Positions 25,171 to 32,923 are shown, counted from the first letter of the stretch. The stretch is 59,840 nt of DNA from CAZHWT01 sp964536215 (GCA_964536215.1 CAZHWT010000005.1:1-59840), one strand, 5' to 3'. Program-made: numbers and translations. The notes: a model not told the origin generated them from the sequence alone.

Positions 25171-25836
25171 ATGTCCAGAACTTTTCGTGATCGAGGGATA
25201 ATTTTACAAAAGTATGAGCTGGGCGAGGCAGATGCCTTGATGGCAGTTTTTCTGCAGGATGGTGGATTGACGCGCATGGTGGCAAAGGGAGTGCGTAAGT
25301 TGTCCAGTAGGAAGCGTGGTCATGTTGAGTTATTTAATAGCGTGGATGTGCTAGTGGCCAAAGGGCGGACCCTGGATACACTGGTGGAGGCGACGGCGTT
25401 GGACACGTTTGAGAGCTGGCGGGGTAATTTGACCGATGTGTCATTGGCCTATTACGTGGCCGATATTACCCTCCTTTTGCTACCAGAGGAGGAGCCGCAG
25501 GCGATGGTTTTTGATCAGTTGATTCAGTTATTGGCCTGGTTGGGGCGGGCGCGTCATTGCGAGGCGCTGGTGAGGTGGTATGAGGTGCAGTTGTTGCATC
25601 ATTTGGGTTATTGGGCGCCGAACCAGCTGGCTAGCCAGAGCCGAAACGCGGTTGAGTTGCTAGAGCAGTGCGTTGATTTGTCGGCTCAACAGATGGCTAG
25701 TTTGCGCCTAGCCCCACGGTTGCTGCAAGAGATGGAGCATTTGATGAGCCAGCAGTTGACGGCGGTGATTGAGCGGCAAACTAAGACGCAACGGTTTGTG
25801 GATCGAGTGCGCGAGCTTGAGGCGAATTACGAATAG
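25171..25836 (+). CDS. recO: DNA repair protein RecO
   Basis: A 221-residue protein. The N-terminal OB-fold is recognisable in FRDRGIILQKYELGEADALMAVFLQDGGLTRMVAKGVRKLSSRKRGHVELFNSVDVLVAKG. A helical C-terminal domain follows (WYEVQLLHHLGYWAPNQ). RecO anneals SSB-coated single strands and loads RecA with RecR in recombinational repair. The zinc-finger cysteines found after the LGY segment in many RecO proteins are missing, as in some other bacteria, and the protein is slightly short. It begins right after repeat words, with no Shine-Dalgarno. It is monocistronic, followed by a repeat-filled gap of 399 bases. Confidence 0.9.
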   Translation: MSRTFRDRGIILQKYELGEADALMAVFLQDGGLTRMVAKGVRKLSSRKRGHVELFNSVDVLVAKGRTLDTLVEATALDTFESWRGNLTDVSLAYYVADITLLLLPEEEPQAMVFDQLIQLLAWLGRARHCEALVRWYEVQLLHHLGYWAPNQLASQSRNAVELLEQCVDLSAQQMASLRLAPRLLQEMEHLMSQQLTAVIERQTKTQRFVDRVRELEANYE

Positions 25837-25963
25837 GTAACATCCGAATGGAGCCTGTCAGCCTCTGGCTGAAATGGTAATGCGAATGCTGCGAATCTGC
25901 GAAAAACGAATTACGAATAGGTAACATCCGAATTACAAATGTATATGCGAATCTACGAAAAAG

Positions 25964-26173
25964 GAATGCTACGAATGGGGCATGTTAGATTGTATTCGTA
26001 GAGTCCGCCGGGGGCGGGNNNNNNNNNNNNNNNNNNNNNNNNNNNNNNNNNNNNNNNNNNNNNNNNNNNNNNNNNNNNNNNNNNNNNNNNNNNNNNNNNN
26101 NNNNNNNNNNNNNNNNNNGAATGCTACGAATGGGGCATGTTAGATTGTATTCGTAGAGTCCGCCGGGGGCGGG
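25964..26173. repeat. Identical 55-base sequences flanking an N gap
   Basis: Bases 25964-26018 and 26119-26173 are identical and abut the 100-N gap on each side. The 399-base gap between recO and glyS otherwise holds only CGAATTACGAAT-type words and no gene. The second copy runs into the glyS promoter. Confidence 0.95.
26019..26118. other. Assembly gap, 100 N
   Basis: Exactly 100 N, the usual placeholder for unknown length. Identical 55-base sequence on each side suggests overlapping contig ends rather than missing genes. Confidence 0.97.
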
Positions 26174-26198
26174 CTGGGCTAGAACCTGTTATAATTCT

Positions 26199-26227
26199 TT
26201 GACAAACAGAATTAGGACTGGTATACC
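26199..26227 (+). promoter_or_regulatory. glyS promoter, leaderless type
   Basis: TTGACA (26199-26204), a 17-base spacer and TATACC (26222-26227) lie only eight bases before ATG 26236. Transcription would start next to the start codon. A second TATAAT is at 26190-26195. Confidence 0.6.
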
Positions 26228-26235
26228 AATTATCT

Positions 26236-27573
26236 ATGGTTGATTCACTTGACACATTAGTAGCCTTGGCTAAGCGACGAGGGTTTGTTTATCCGGGTAG
26301 CGATATTTATGGCGGCTTGGCTAATTCTTGGGATTACGGTCCGGTTGGGGTGGAGCTGAAGCGAAATATTAAAAATATGTGGTGGCGGCGTTATGTGCAG
26401 CAGCGCGAAGACATTGTGGGTCTGGACGCGGCCTTGATTATGAATCCGAAGGTTTGGGAGGCGTCGGGGCATATTGCCACCTTTGTTGATCAGCTGACAG
26501 AGTGCACTAATTGCCATCAACGGTTTAGGGTTGACCAATTACCAGATGTGATTGTTGACCAGGTTTTTGACGCCACAACGTCTTGCCCTAATTGTCGGGT
26601 AAAAGGCAAATTTACTGAGCCACAAGCCTTTAATCTTATGCTTAAAACGTATTTAGGGCCGGCCGAAGATCAGGCAAACTTGACCTATTTGCGGCCAGAG
26701 ACAGCTCAGGCTATGTTTGTTAATTTTGCCAATGTGTTGTCGACCACTCGACAGAGAATGCCATTTGGGATGGCTCAAATTGGTAAAGCGTTCCGCAATG
26801 AGATTACGCCGGGTAATTTTATTTTCCGGACGCGTGAGTTTGAGCAAATGGAGATTGAATATTTTATTCCTAAGCCTAAGCAATCTAACGACTGGGAGCC
26901 GCATTTTGACGCTTGGTACAATGAGATGAAGCTGTGGATGAAAGATATCGGCCTTAAAGATGAACATATTCATGAACTAGAAGTTTCGGAGGATGACAGG
27001 GCTCATTATTCTCGCCGAACGCTGGATTTTGAGTTTGATTTTCCCTTTGGCCGCAAGGAATTGTACGGATTGGCTTACCGGACGGATTTTGATGTGTCTA
27101 GTCATGCTCGAGCCTCTGGTCGGGATATGACCTATCGAGATGAAGAGACTGGCGAGAATCATTATCCCCACGTGATTGAGCCAACTTGGGGTGTGGACCG
27201 AACGTTGCTGGCCGTGTTGTGCGAAGCCTATACTCAAGAAGAGGGTAGGGTGGTGCTTAAATTAGTGCCCAGTTTGGCACCGTATAAGGCGGCTGTGTTC
27301 CCGTTGTTAGCTAATAAGCCGCAATTAGTCGAAAAGGCTCGAGATGTTTACCGTCAGCTAAGTCCTCACTTTATGACGGCCTGGGATGACCGGGGTAATA
27401 TTGGAAAGCGGTATAAGGCCCAGGATGAGATTGGTACGCCGTGGTGCGTAACGGTGGATTTTGATACCTTGGATGATGAAACGGTAACGGTGCGAGATCG
27501 AGATACTCAGAAGCAAGAACGGGTGAAGATTGTGGAATTAGGTGAATTTGTAGGAAACTCTTTGGCTGTTTAA
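26236..27573 (+). CDS. glyS: Glycyl-tRNA synthetase
   Basis: A 445-residue class II synthetase of the alpha2 type, which charges tRNA-Gly. Visible features are GFVYPGSDIYGGLANSWDYGPVG at the N-terminus, a zinc-like pair of CxxC motifs (CTNC and CPNC at about 93-120), motif 2 FRNEITPGNFIFRTREFEQMEIEYF, motif 3 around EPTWGVDRTLLAVL, and a C-terminal anticodon-binding domain (YKAAVFPLL, GNIGKRYKAQDEIGTPWCVTVD). The length is normal. It is a single gene with its own leaderless-type promoter and a terminator-like hairpin at 27584-27600. Confidence 0.96.
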   Translation: MVDSLDTLVALAKRRGFVYPGSDIYGGLANSWDYGPVGVELKRNIKNMWWRRYVQQREDIVGLDAALIMNPKVWEASGHIATFVDQLTECTNCHQRFRVDQLPDVIVDQVFDATTSCPNCRVKGKFTEPQAFNLMLKTYLGPAEDQANLTYLRPETAQAMFVNFANVLSTTRQRMPFGMAQIGKAFRNEITPGNFIFRTREFEQMEIEYFIPKPKQSNDWEPHFDAWYNEMKLWMKDIGLKDEHIHELEVSEDDRAHYSRRTLDFEFDFPFGRKELYGLAYRTDFDVSSHARASGRDMTYRDEETGENHYPHVIEPTWGVDRTLLAVLCEAYTQEEGRVVLKLVPSLAPYKAAVFPLLANKPQLVEKARDVYRQLSPHFMTAWDDRGNIGKRYKAQDEIGTPWCVTVDFDTLDDETVTVRDRDTQKQERVKIVELGEFVGNSLAV

Positions 27574-27583
27574 AATGGATTTT

Positions 27584-27605
27584 ATTTAACAGTGTTAAAT
27601 TTTTG
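27584..27605 (+). terminator. glyS terminator
   Basis: ATTTAAC and GTTAAAT pair around the loop AGT and are followed by TTTTTG; eleven bases after the stop codon. The short A/T-rich stem is weak but well placed. Confidence 0.6.
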
Positions 27606-27612
27606 TTGAAAT

Positions 27613-27652
27613 CGGCTGGTAGTTTGACTTATGTAAAGTAGACTACCAGCCG
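27613..27652 (-). terminator. Terminator of small minus-strand gene
   Basis: CGGCTGGTAGT and ACTACCAGCCG form a perfect 11-bp stem with an 18-base loop, just after the stop of the gene at 27660-27875. On the minus strand it is followed by an A/T-rich tract including AAAAATTT. Confidence 0.75.
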
Positions 27653-27659
27653 GTTTTAG

Positions 27660-27875
27660 TTAGTTCTGCATGTCTCGCCAGGTGGCGCAGAAGATACAGT
27701 CGAAAAAGTCTTCGGCCTTTTGCCGGACGCCATCATCACTAGATTGGGCGTAGACGAGGGCCGTTTGCCGATGGCTACAGTTATGAGGACCATCGAGTAC
27801 TTTAGGATCTTCGACGTGGTAAATGTGGACTGAGGATTGTGTGAAATCCTTCCAGAGCTCCCGTTCTGCTTTCAT
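27660..27875 (-). CDS. Small hypothetical protein with CxxC, 71 aa
   Basis: I do not recognise this 71-residue soluble protein. It has a Cys-His pair HNCSH (about 31-35) and FDCIFCATW near the C-terminus, so metal binding is possible. ATG 27875 is supported by AGGAG on the minus strand and by a -10 TATAAT. Promoter, ribosome binding site and terminator are all its own. Its leader shares a 19-of-20 base match with the leader of the gene at 28465-28737, so both are probably controlled together. Confidence 0.72.
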   Translation of the reverse strand: MKAERELWKDFTQSSVHIYHVEDPKVLDGPHNCSHRQTALVYAQSSDDGVRQKAEDFFDCIFCATWRDMQN

Positions 27876-27899
27876 ACTATCTCTCCTAGCTAGTGTAAG

Positions 27900-27919
27900 A
27901 ACCTATAGTCATTATATCA
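27900..27919 (-). promoter_or_regulatory. Shared promoter element, copy 1
   Basis: AACCTATAGTCATTATATCA as read on the plus strand. Its minus-strand reading contains TATAAT followed by GACTATAGG. It matches 28762-28781 at 19 of 20 bases; both lie upstream of small minus-strand genes. Confidence 0.7.
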
Positions 27920-27983
27920 TACCAATGAAAGACGTGGGTTGGAAGAAAGCGGGAAGTTGGTTGAAGTTTGTAGCGAGGAAAGA

Positions 27984-28007
27984 TAGGGCCTGCTCTGGCA
28001 GGCCCTA
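27984..28007 (-). terminator. Terminator of the gene at 28015
   Basis: TAGGGCCTG and CAGGCCCTA form a perfect 9-bp GC-rich stem around CTCTGG; on the minus strand CTTTCC follows. Confidence 0.75.
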
Positions 28008-28014
28008 GTATAGA

Positions 28015-28296
28015 TTATCCGAGCTCTTGGTCAAGAATTGTCTTGAAGCTGCGGAGTTGGCGCAGGCATTCCGGACAGGATCGAATGCGCCGTAAATAGT
28101 GGCGCACGTCTTTGTTCGATTTCTCTTGCATGTGAGCAAGGTCATGTAAGGTCTGTTGGCAGTCGTGCCCTCCTCCGGCATGAGCCGGCAGCGCCTGAAT
28201 TTGACCAAAGTTGCTTGGCATAGTGGGTTCGATGCCTTCCAGGTTAAGCTGTGCAATGAAATCCAGGATTGATTTGGACAGACCATCCGATGTCAT
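28015..28296 (-). CDS. Small putative zinc-binding protein, 93 aa
   Basis: A 93-residue soluble protein of unknown function. HDCQQTLHDLAH (about 48-59) and RHYLRRIRSCPECLRQL (about 68-84) place His and Cys residues in a pattern loosely like anti-sigma-factor zinc fingers (H, then CxxC, then a helix), though the H-to-C spacing is longer than usual. ATG 28296 has GAGAGG upstream and TATAAT at 28333-28338 on the minus strand. An overlapping frame of the same length (28005-28286) is a shadow. Self-contained unit with terminator at 27984-28007. Confidence 0.7.
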   Translation of the reverse strand: MTSDGLSKSILDFIAQLNLEGIEPTMPSNFGQIQALPAHAGGGHDCQQTLHDLAHMQEKSNKDVRHYLRRIRSCPECLRQLRSFKTILDQELG

Positions 28297-28426
28297 TTCT
28301 GCTATCCTCTCACTAATCTCTCACCTGAACTGATTATATCGCACTATGGCAAGCGTAGAGCCTTTGTGAATAGCTCCAGGACCATTCGTTGCGTATTTAC
28401 TATTGGCGTGAATATTGAAAGAGAAA

Positions 28427-28458
28427 GGGTGTCGAATTTTTTCAGCAGTTCGACACCC
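28427..28458 (-). terminator. Terminator of the gene at 28465
   Basis: GGGTGTCGAA and TTCGACACCC form a perfect 10-bp stem; on the minus strand the hairpin is followed by TTTCTCTTTC. Confidence 0.8.
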
Positions 28459-28464
28459 TTAGTT

Positions 28465-28737
28465 TTATTGTCCTCGCGTGACTGTGTAAAAGTCGCCACA
28501 GCTGCCGTTCGGGCATTTTGTAAACAAATGCTTGCCGGCAATTCCAGAAAGTATAGCGTCTTCACCTTCGAAATAGGCAAGATATTGCCGGAAATTTTCA
28601 CAATCATGTGGTAGTGCCAACACGGCTGGCATCGACTTGCCGTTTACCATACGCGTACTTTGCGCATACATTTCGCTCAGCCTGTTTTCGGCTGCGCTAA
28701 TCACGTCGTCAATGGGGAACGTATTTCGCTGGACCAT
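28465..28737 (-). CDS. Small hypothetical protein, 90 aa
   Basis: A 90-residue soluble protein that I do not recognise. It starts MVQRNTFPIDDVISAAENRLSEMY and ends with KCPNGSCGDFYTVTRGQ, with a possible Cys pair. ATG 28737 was chosen over GTG 28746 because AAGGTGAG then lies at a proper distance. Upstream is the second copy of the shared promoter element (28762-28781), and the hairpin at 28427-28458 ends it. It is one of three consecutive minus-strand single-gene units between glyS and mraZ. Confidence 0.7.
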   Translation of the reverse strand: MVQRNTFPIDDVISAAENRLSEMYAQSTRMVNGKSMPAVLALPHDCENFRQYLAYFEGEDAILSGIAGKHLFTKCPNGSCGDFYTVTRGQ

Positions 28738-28761
28738 GTGTCTCACCTTTCATTTATGCAA

Positions 28762-28781
28762 AACCTATAGTCATTTTATCA
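28762..28781 (-). promoter_or_regulatory. Shared promoter element, copy 2
   Basis: AACCTATAGTCATTTTATCA on the plus strand, one base different from 27900-27919. The minus-strand -10 reads TAAAAT here. Confidence 0.68.
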
Positions 28782-28973
28782 AATAATGATAAACCATGCA
28801 AGTGGAGATGGGGAACGGGCAATTTGTCGCGCTTGACCTGGATGTTATTTTGAGGCAAAATGGTGATAAGTGGTGAAGAGTGGCGATTTTTGATACGTAT
28901 CAAATCACTGCCCCCGCCCTCTTCCCTAGGTGATGGGTTGTAGGTTTTAGGTTCTAGCTTTTGATAGAACTTT

Positions 28974-28979
28974 TATACT
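28974..28979 (+). promoter_or_regulatory. Possible mraZ -10 box
   Basis: TATACT with a following leader of about 29 bases to ATG 29009; the leader has GAGAT before the start codon. No convincing -35 is seen. The 262-base gap before mraZ holds repeat-like GTGGTGAAGAGTGG words. Confidence 0.45.
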
Positions 28980-29008
28980 TTCAGCCCATTGCCATATGAG
29001 ATTTGACT

Positions 29009-29443
29009 ATGCTATTAGGTGAAGTTGTGTACAAAGTGGGGCAAAAGCATAGGTTGGCTTTGCCGAAAAAATTTCGGACTGAGTTGGGCGATGCTTTGGT
29101 GATGACGCGTGGCTTTGAAGGTTGTTTGGTGATTGTGTCGAACGTTCAATGGCAAACTTTGATGTCTCAGGTTGAACAAGGATCCTTTTTGGATATTCAT
29201 GCTCGGGAGTCGGCACGGTTTTTGTTTGGTGGGGCGAGTGAGGTGACCACTGATAGTCAAGGGCGGTTTATTGTGCCGCAGCCGCTGTATGAACATGCCA
29301 AGTTGCGAGATGAGGTGGTGTTTGTCGGCTTGGGGCGATGGGTGGAAGTTTGGGATAAGCAGGGGTGGGATGCACAGGTGGAACGGCTGCAGACCGAAGG
29401 AGCGGGTATAGCTCAACACTTGGTGAAGGCGAGTTACGAATGA
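29009..29443 (+). CDS. mraZ: Transcriptional regulator MraZ
   Basis: About 144 residues with two SpoVT-AbrB-like swapped-hairpin domains. The first has KHRLALPKKFRTELG and the second DSQGRFIVPQPLYEHAKL, each with the D/K-x3-R pattern typical of MraZ. MraZ binds repeats in the promoter of the division and cell-wall cluster and represses it. The ATG at 29009 is preferred over TTG 29003. It heads the dcw cluster but is separated from rsmH by 336 bases of repeats, which is unusual since they are normally adjacent. Confidence 0.92.
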   Translation: MLLGEVVYKVGQKHRLALPKKFRTELGDALVMTRGFEGCLVIVSNVQWQTLMSQVEQGSFLDIHARESARFLFGGASEVTTDSQGRFIVPQPLYEHAKLRDEVVFVGLGRWVEVWDKQGWDAQVERLQTEGAGIAQHLVKASYE

Positions 29444-29522
29444 GGGTATGATTGTACGAATGGTGCAAGTTGTCCAACCGCCGATGCGTGAAGTAGTGCT
29501 TGCACGGCCCAGGATTGAATGA

Positions 29523-29700
29523 CTGATAGTGCAAAGCCAGGGTGGATAGTATAAAAGTTGGGCTATTCTGAGCGGTAATAAAGCATCTTTCCGCTAGAGC
29601 AACAGTATGACAAGATGCTTCGGTGATGCTAAGGATGGCAGTCTGACCAATTAGCTTTACGTCGTGTTTTTGCACGCTCCGCTTTAAGTTATACGCTCTG
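29523..29700. repeat. Degenerate AGTGCAAAGCC inverted-repeat element
   Basis: ATAGTGCAAAGCC at 29526-29538 faces TTTTTGCACGCTCCGCTTTA from about 29669. The arms resemble those around the four-helix-bundle gene, but the 130-base interior has no clear gene. It contains AAGCATCTT (29581-29589) and AAGATGCTT (29612-29620), a 9-bp stem. The 5' arm of this stem lies inside the loop of a competing AGCGG/CCGCT stem (29571-29575, 29591-29595). Confidence 0.55.
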
Positions 29701-29702
29701 TT

Positions 29703-29734
29703 CTAAGTAACTAAGTAACTAAGTAACTAAGTAA
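29703..29734. repeat. Tandem octamer array CTAAGTAA
   Basis: Four perfect copies of CTAAGTAA followed by CCAGGTAAC, just upstream of rsmH. A shorter related run (CTACTAAGTAACTAATAACC) lies before ileS at about 55166-55187. Confidence 0.95.
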
Positions 29735-29779
29735 CCAGGTAACTCTTGTCCGCCTGTGGTGGAAATAACTAAAAACTCC

Positions 29780-30706
29780 ATGTCCTCTCAACCCGACACT
29801 CTCAACCCGATATCCGATTTGCCTGATTATCATGTTCCAGTTCTTTTAGATGAGGTAATTGATGGCTTGGCGGTAAAACCAGGCCAATGGTATATAGACG
29901 GCACTATTGGCGGTGGTGGACATGCAGCGGCCATTTTGGCGGCGGGTGGCAATGTGTTGGGGTTAGACCAGGATGAAGAGGCGGTGGATCAGTCTGAGGC
30001 GCGGCTGCTGGAGGGCAAAGAGCGAAGGGCTAGAGGAACTGTTAAGGTGGTCAAGGCCAATTTTCGGGATATGGCTGAAGTGGCCGATAGAGAAGGTATT
30101 GCCAGCGTGGCCGGTGTGTTATTGGATTTGGGAGTGTCGTCGCACCAGCTCGACGAGGTTGAGCGAGGGTTTGGGTTTAAATCTGATAAACTGGATATGC
30201 GTATGGATACACATCAGCCTATAACAGCGGCTGACTTGTTGGAGAAATTGCCGGAGTCCGATTTGGCTAGGCTATTTAGTGATTTGGGTGAGGAGCGACT
30301 AGCTAGGCTGTTTGCAAAGGCGATTAAGCGTAGGTTGGAAACGTTGCCAATTACCAGCGGTGCGGAATTGGCGGAGGTTGTTTGGCAAGCGAGTCCGGCC
30401 AGCTACCGCCATGGCACTATTCATCCGGCCACCCGGGTGTTTCAGGCTTTACGCTTAGCCGTTAATGATGAATTGGGTTCGCTGGAGACTGTGTTGCCTC
30501 AAGCGGTTTCGCTGTTACAGATGGATGGCCGGTTGGCCGTGATTAGTTTTCACTCCTTGGAAGACCGGATTGTAAAGCGGTTTATACAAACTGACACAGA
30601 CTTGGAGCCGCTAACCAAAACGCCGATTACGGCAACTCAAGCCGAGTTGGAGCGCAACCCTAGGTCGCGGTCAGCTAAATTACGAGTGGCGAGGAAGTTG
30701 GTATGA
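29780..30706 (+). CDS. rsmH: 16S rRNA m4C1402 methyltransferase RsmH
   Basis: About 308 residues. HVPVLLDEVIDGL, WYIDGTIGGGGHAAAIL (SAM motif) and LLDLGVSSHQLDEVERGFGFKSDKLDMRMD are hallmark RsmH blocks, and VISFHSLEDRIVKRF is near the C-terminus. It N4-methylates C1402 of 16S rRNA. ATG 29780 is preferred; a GTG at 29756 extends the frame into repeat sequence. The first about 12 residues (SSQPDTLNPISD) come from two tandem CTCTCAACCCGA-type units. The gene overlaps ftsL by four bases. Confidence 0.94.
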   Translation: MSSQPDTLNPISDLPDYHVPVLLDEVIDGLAVKPGQWYIDGTIGGGGHAAAILAAGGNVLGLDQDEEAVDQSEARLLEGKERRARGTVKVVKANFRDMAEVADREGIASVAGVLLDLGVSSHQLDEVERGFGFKSDKLDMRMDTHQPITAADLLEKLPESDLARLFSDLGEERLARLFAKAIKRRLETLPITSGAELAEVVWQASPASYRHGTIHPATRVFQALRLAVNDELGSLETVLPQAVSLLQMDGRLAVISFHSLEDRIVKRFIQTDTDLEPLTKTPITATQAELERNPRSRSAKLRVARKLV

Positions 30707-31032
30707 AAAAGAAATCTGATGCAAAACATGACAAGCGCGGCCGATCTCGATGGGGCGGTATGGTAGTGTGGGCGTGGCTAGCCGTTATTGGCATGATGAT
30801 CGGTGAGGCCTGGGTGGCTAATAGCCAGGCGACCAACGGTCAGCAAATCGCCGAACTGCAGGATGAACAATCTCGGCTATCTATTCAAGTGAGCCAGTTG
30901 GAGCGTCAGGTGGCGACGGCAGGTTCGCTGCAAACTGTTACGCAGCGAGCGGCTGATCAACTGGGGTTGGCGCCGATAACCACTAATATTTTGTATTTAG
31001 ACTTGCCAGAATCGGAAGAGAGTCATGACTAA
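30703..31032 (+). CDS. ftsL: FtsL-like cell division protein
   Basis: A 109-residue bitopic protein: a very basic N-terminus, one membrane helix (about 19-38), then a heptad-rich coiled coil (about 47-75: IAELQDEQSRLSIQVSQLERQV) and a short tail. The position between rsmH and the penicillin-binding protein and the topology identify it as FtsL/DivIC-like, a partner of FtsQ in activating septal synthesis. It overlaps both neighbours (4 and 8 bases). Sequence identity alone would be too weak to name it. Confidence 0.85.
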   Translation: MKKKSDAKHDKRGRSRWGGMVVWAWLAVIGMMIGEAWVANSQATNGQQIAELQDEQSRLSIQVSQLERQVATAGSLQTVTQRAADQLGLAPITTNILYLDLPESEESHD

Positions 31033-32842
31033 GCGACAATTTACCCCTTCTACGACCAGATTTGCTGTAATGATAGCTATATTCTGCTTGCTCGGCGCGG
31101 TATTGGCTGGCCGGTTATTTCAAGTTCAGATTATGATGCACGAGCATTTTTTGGTTAAAGCGGAGACGCAGTATGGCTTGGTCAGGACGGTTCCCGCTGA
31201 TAGAGGGGCAATTAAGACCTCGGATGGGTATGATCTAGCTGGCACTCAGCCTGCTTATATGGTGTATGTTTCACCCCGCTTGATTAAGGATCCATCTGAG
31301 ACAGCGACAAAGATAATAGACGCGCTTGAGCTACCTAAGGAGGAAAATTCGGCTCAAGCAACTGGCTCGGCGGTGGTAGATGATAAGGGAAAGCGGATTA
31401 AACAGTTGACTAACATATTGTCCAATGAGCAACGCGACTATGCTCAGATTGCCCGCAAAATAGATATTTCTCAGAAACAAAAGCTGGAGGCGCTTGATAT
31501 ACCCGGATTAGGCTTCCAAGCTGAAGAGAAGCGGTATTATCCGGAAGGCACGCTGGCCTCTCAAGTGCTAGGCTTTGTTGGGTCTGACAGTAAGGGGAAT
31601 GATAAGGGCTATTACGGCATTGAAGGCTATTTTGACCGTGAGTTGCGGGGCAAAGACGGGACTATCGCCCTACAAAAGGATGCAGCTGGAAATCCCATTC
31701 CAGTGGGAACTTACCACCAGCAGCCGGTTGAGCCAGGTGCGACGATTACCTTGACTATTAATCGTAGTTTGCAATATATGGTGGAGCAAAAGTTGAAGGC
31801 TGGAGTTGAAGAGAAGGGGGCAGAGTCCGGTTCGGCTATTTTGATGGAGCCGGACACCGGCCGGATTTTGGCCATGGCTAACTATCCAACCTATAACCCA
31901 TCAGATTGGCAGGATGCCGAAGTCTATAAAAAGCAGTTATTCCGTAACTCTGCCATTCAGGACAACTATGAGCCAGGTAGTGTAATGAAGTCGTTTACGA
32001 CGGCGACTGGGTTGGAGTTAGGGATTATTACGCCACAAAGTACATTTGATAGCCATCCCTACAAGGTGGGGGACCATACAATTACTACGGCTGACCATAA
32101 GTATTGGGGCGAATCGACAGTCACGGCTATGCTGGAGCACTCGGATAACACGGTGGCGGCCCAGATAGGGATGAAAATTGGCCGAGATAATTTTTTGACC
32201 TGGTTGCATAAAATAGGCTTGGACCGGCCGACTGGAATTACACTGGAGGGAGAAGCTAGTGGGCAAACCCCATTGCGGCAGGATTGGTTGCCTATTACAG
32301 TGGCAACGGCATCGTTTGGTCAAGGTGTGTCGGTAACCCCTCTGCAGTTATTAGAGATGATGGCGACTATTGCTAACGATGGGGTGCAAATGAAGCCGAC
32401 GATTATTCAGTCTATAGATCATAATGGACGGACGACGACAGTTAAGCCTGAGTCTGTCGGCCGGGTTTACTCACAGAAGACCACTGACCAAATGACGGCG
32501 ATGTTGAAGGAAGTGGTTGAAAAAGGTGAGTTTCATAGATTGGCTTTACAGGGGTATCGTCTAGCGGGGAAGACAAGCACGTCTCAAATTCCGATTCAGA
32601 CTGGTGGGTATGATCCGAATAATGTTATTACCACCTTTGTCGGTTATGCGCCGGCTGAGCAGCCGAAATTTATTATGTTGGTTAAGTTGAATAAGCCCAA
32701 GGTGCTTAATTCGGCGGTGACAGTTGTGCCAGTGTGGATGAATATGGCTACTGAGTTGTTTAGGTACTATGGCATCGCGCCGGAGAAAATTGAGCCTACT
32801 CCGCCAGCTGCTCCAACGCCGACGCCGGTTTATATTCCGTAG
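31025..32842 (+). CDS. ftsI: Septal transpeptidase FtsI (PBP2/PBP3 type)
   Basis: A 605-residue class B penicillin-binding protein. It has an N-terminal membrane helix (about 13-33), a dimerisation region with RTVPADRGAIKTSDG, and a transpeptidase domain with SVMK at 319-322 (nucleophile Ser319), SDN at 373-375 and KTS at 516-518, where most family members have KTG. No PASTA domain is present. It cross-links septal peptidoglycan with FtsW. The C-terminus is proline-rich (PTPPAAPTPTPVYIP). It ends an rsmH-ftsL-ftsI overlapping unit. Confidence 0.93.
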   Translation: MTKRQFTPSTTRFAVMIAIFCLLGAVLAGRLFQVQIMMHEHFLVKAETQYGLVRTVPADRGAIKTSDGYDLAGTQPAYMVYVSPRLIKDPSETATKIIDALELPKEENSAQATGSAVVDDKGKRIKQLTNILSNEQRDYAQIARKIDISQKQKLEALDIPGLGFQAEEKRYYPEGTLASQVLGFVGSDSKGNDKGYYGIEGYFDRELRGKDGTIALQKDAAGNPIPVGTYHQQPVEPGATITLTINRSLQYMVEQKLKAGVEEKGAESGSAILMEPDTGRILAMANYPTYNPSDWQDAEVYKKQLFRNSAIQDNYEPGSVMKSFTTATGLELGIITPQSTFDSHPYKVGDHTITTADHKYWGESTVTAMLEHSDNTVAAQIGMKIGRDNFLTWLHKIGLDRPTGITLEGEASGQTPLRQDWLPITVATASFGQGVSVTPLQLLEMMATIANDGVQMKPTIIQSIDHNGRTTTVKPESVGRVYSQKTTDQMTAMLKEVVEKGEFHRLALQGYRLAGKTSTSQIPIQTGGYDPNNVITTFVGYAPAEQPKFIMLVKLNKPKVLNSAVTVVPVWMNMATELFRYYGIAPEKIEPTPPAAPTPTPVYIP

Positions 32843-32854
32843 GACTAGTATATA

Positions 32855-32922
32855 GTCGACAAGTCGACAAGTAGACGAGTAGACTGTTTTCTATAAACCA
32901 TAACCCATAACCCATAACCCCT
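32855..32922. repeat. GTCGACAA octamers and AACCCAT heptamers
   Basis: Two GTCGACAA octamers and related GTAGACGA words (32855-32884) are followed by a heptamer run AAACCAT, AACCCAT, AACCCAT, AACCCCT ending at 32922. The murE start codon follows one base later, so its whole leader is repeat sequence. Confidence 0.9.
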
Positions 32923-32923
32923 C

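Noticed and set aside
28005..28286. Minus-strand open frame of 93 codons
   Set aside because: It overlaps almost completely the better frame 28015-28296, which has a ribosome binding site and a plausible Cys/His pattern.
28344..28607. Minus-strand open frame of 87 codons
   Set aside because: It runs through the terminator hairpin and overlaps the supported gene at 28465-28737 in another frame.
29268..29675. Minus-strand open frame of 135 codons as a possible second S23 gene
   Set aside because: Lies between inverted-repeat arms, but no S23 motif could be recognised and most of it is antisense to mraZ or in repeat words.
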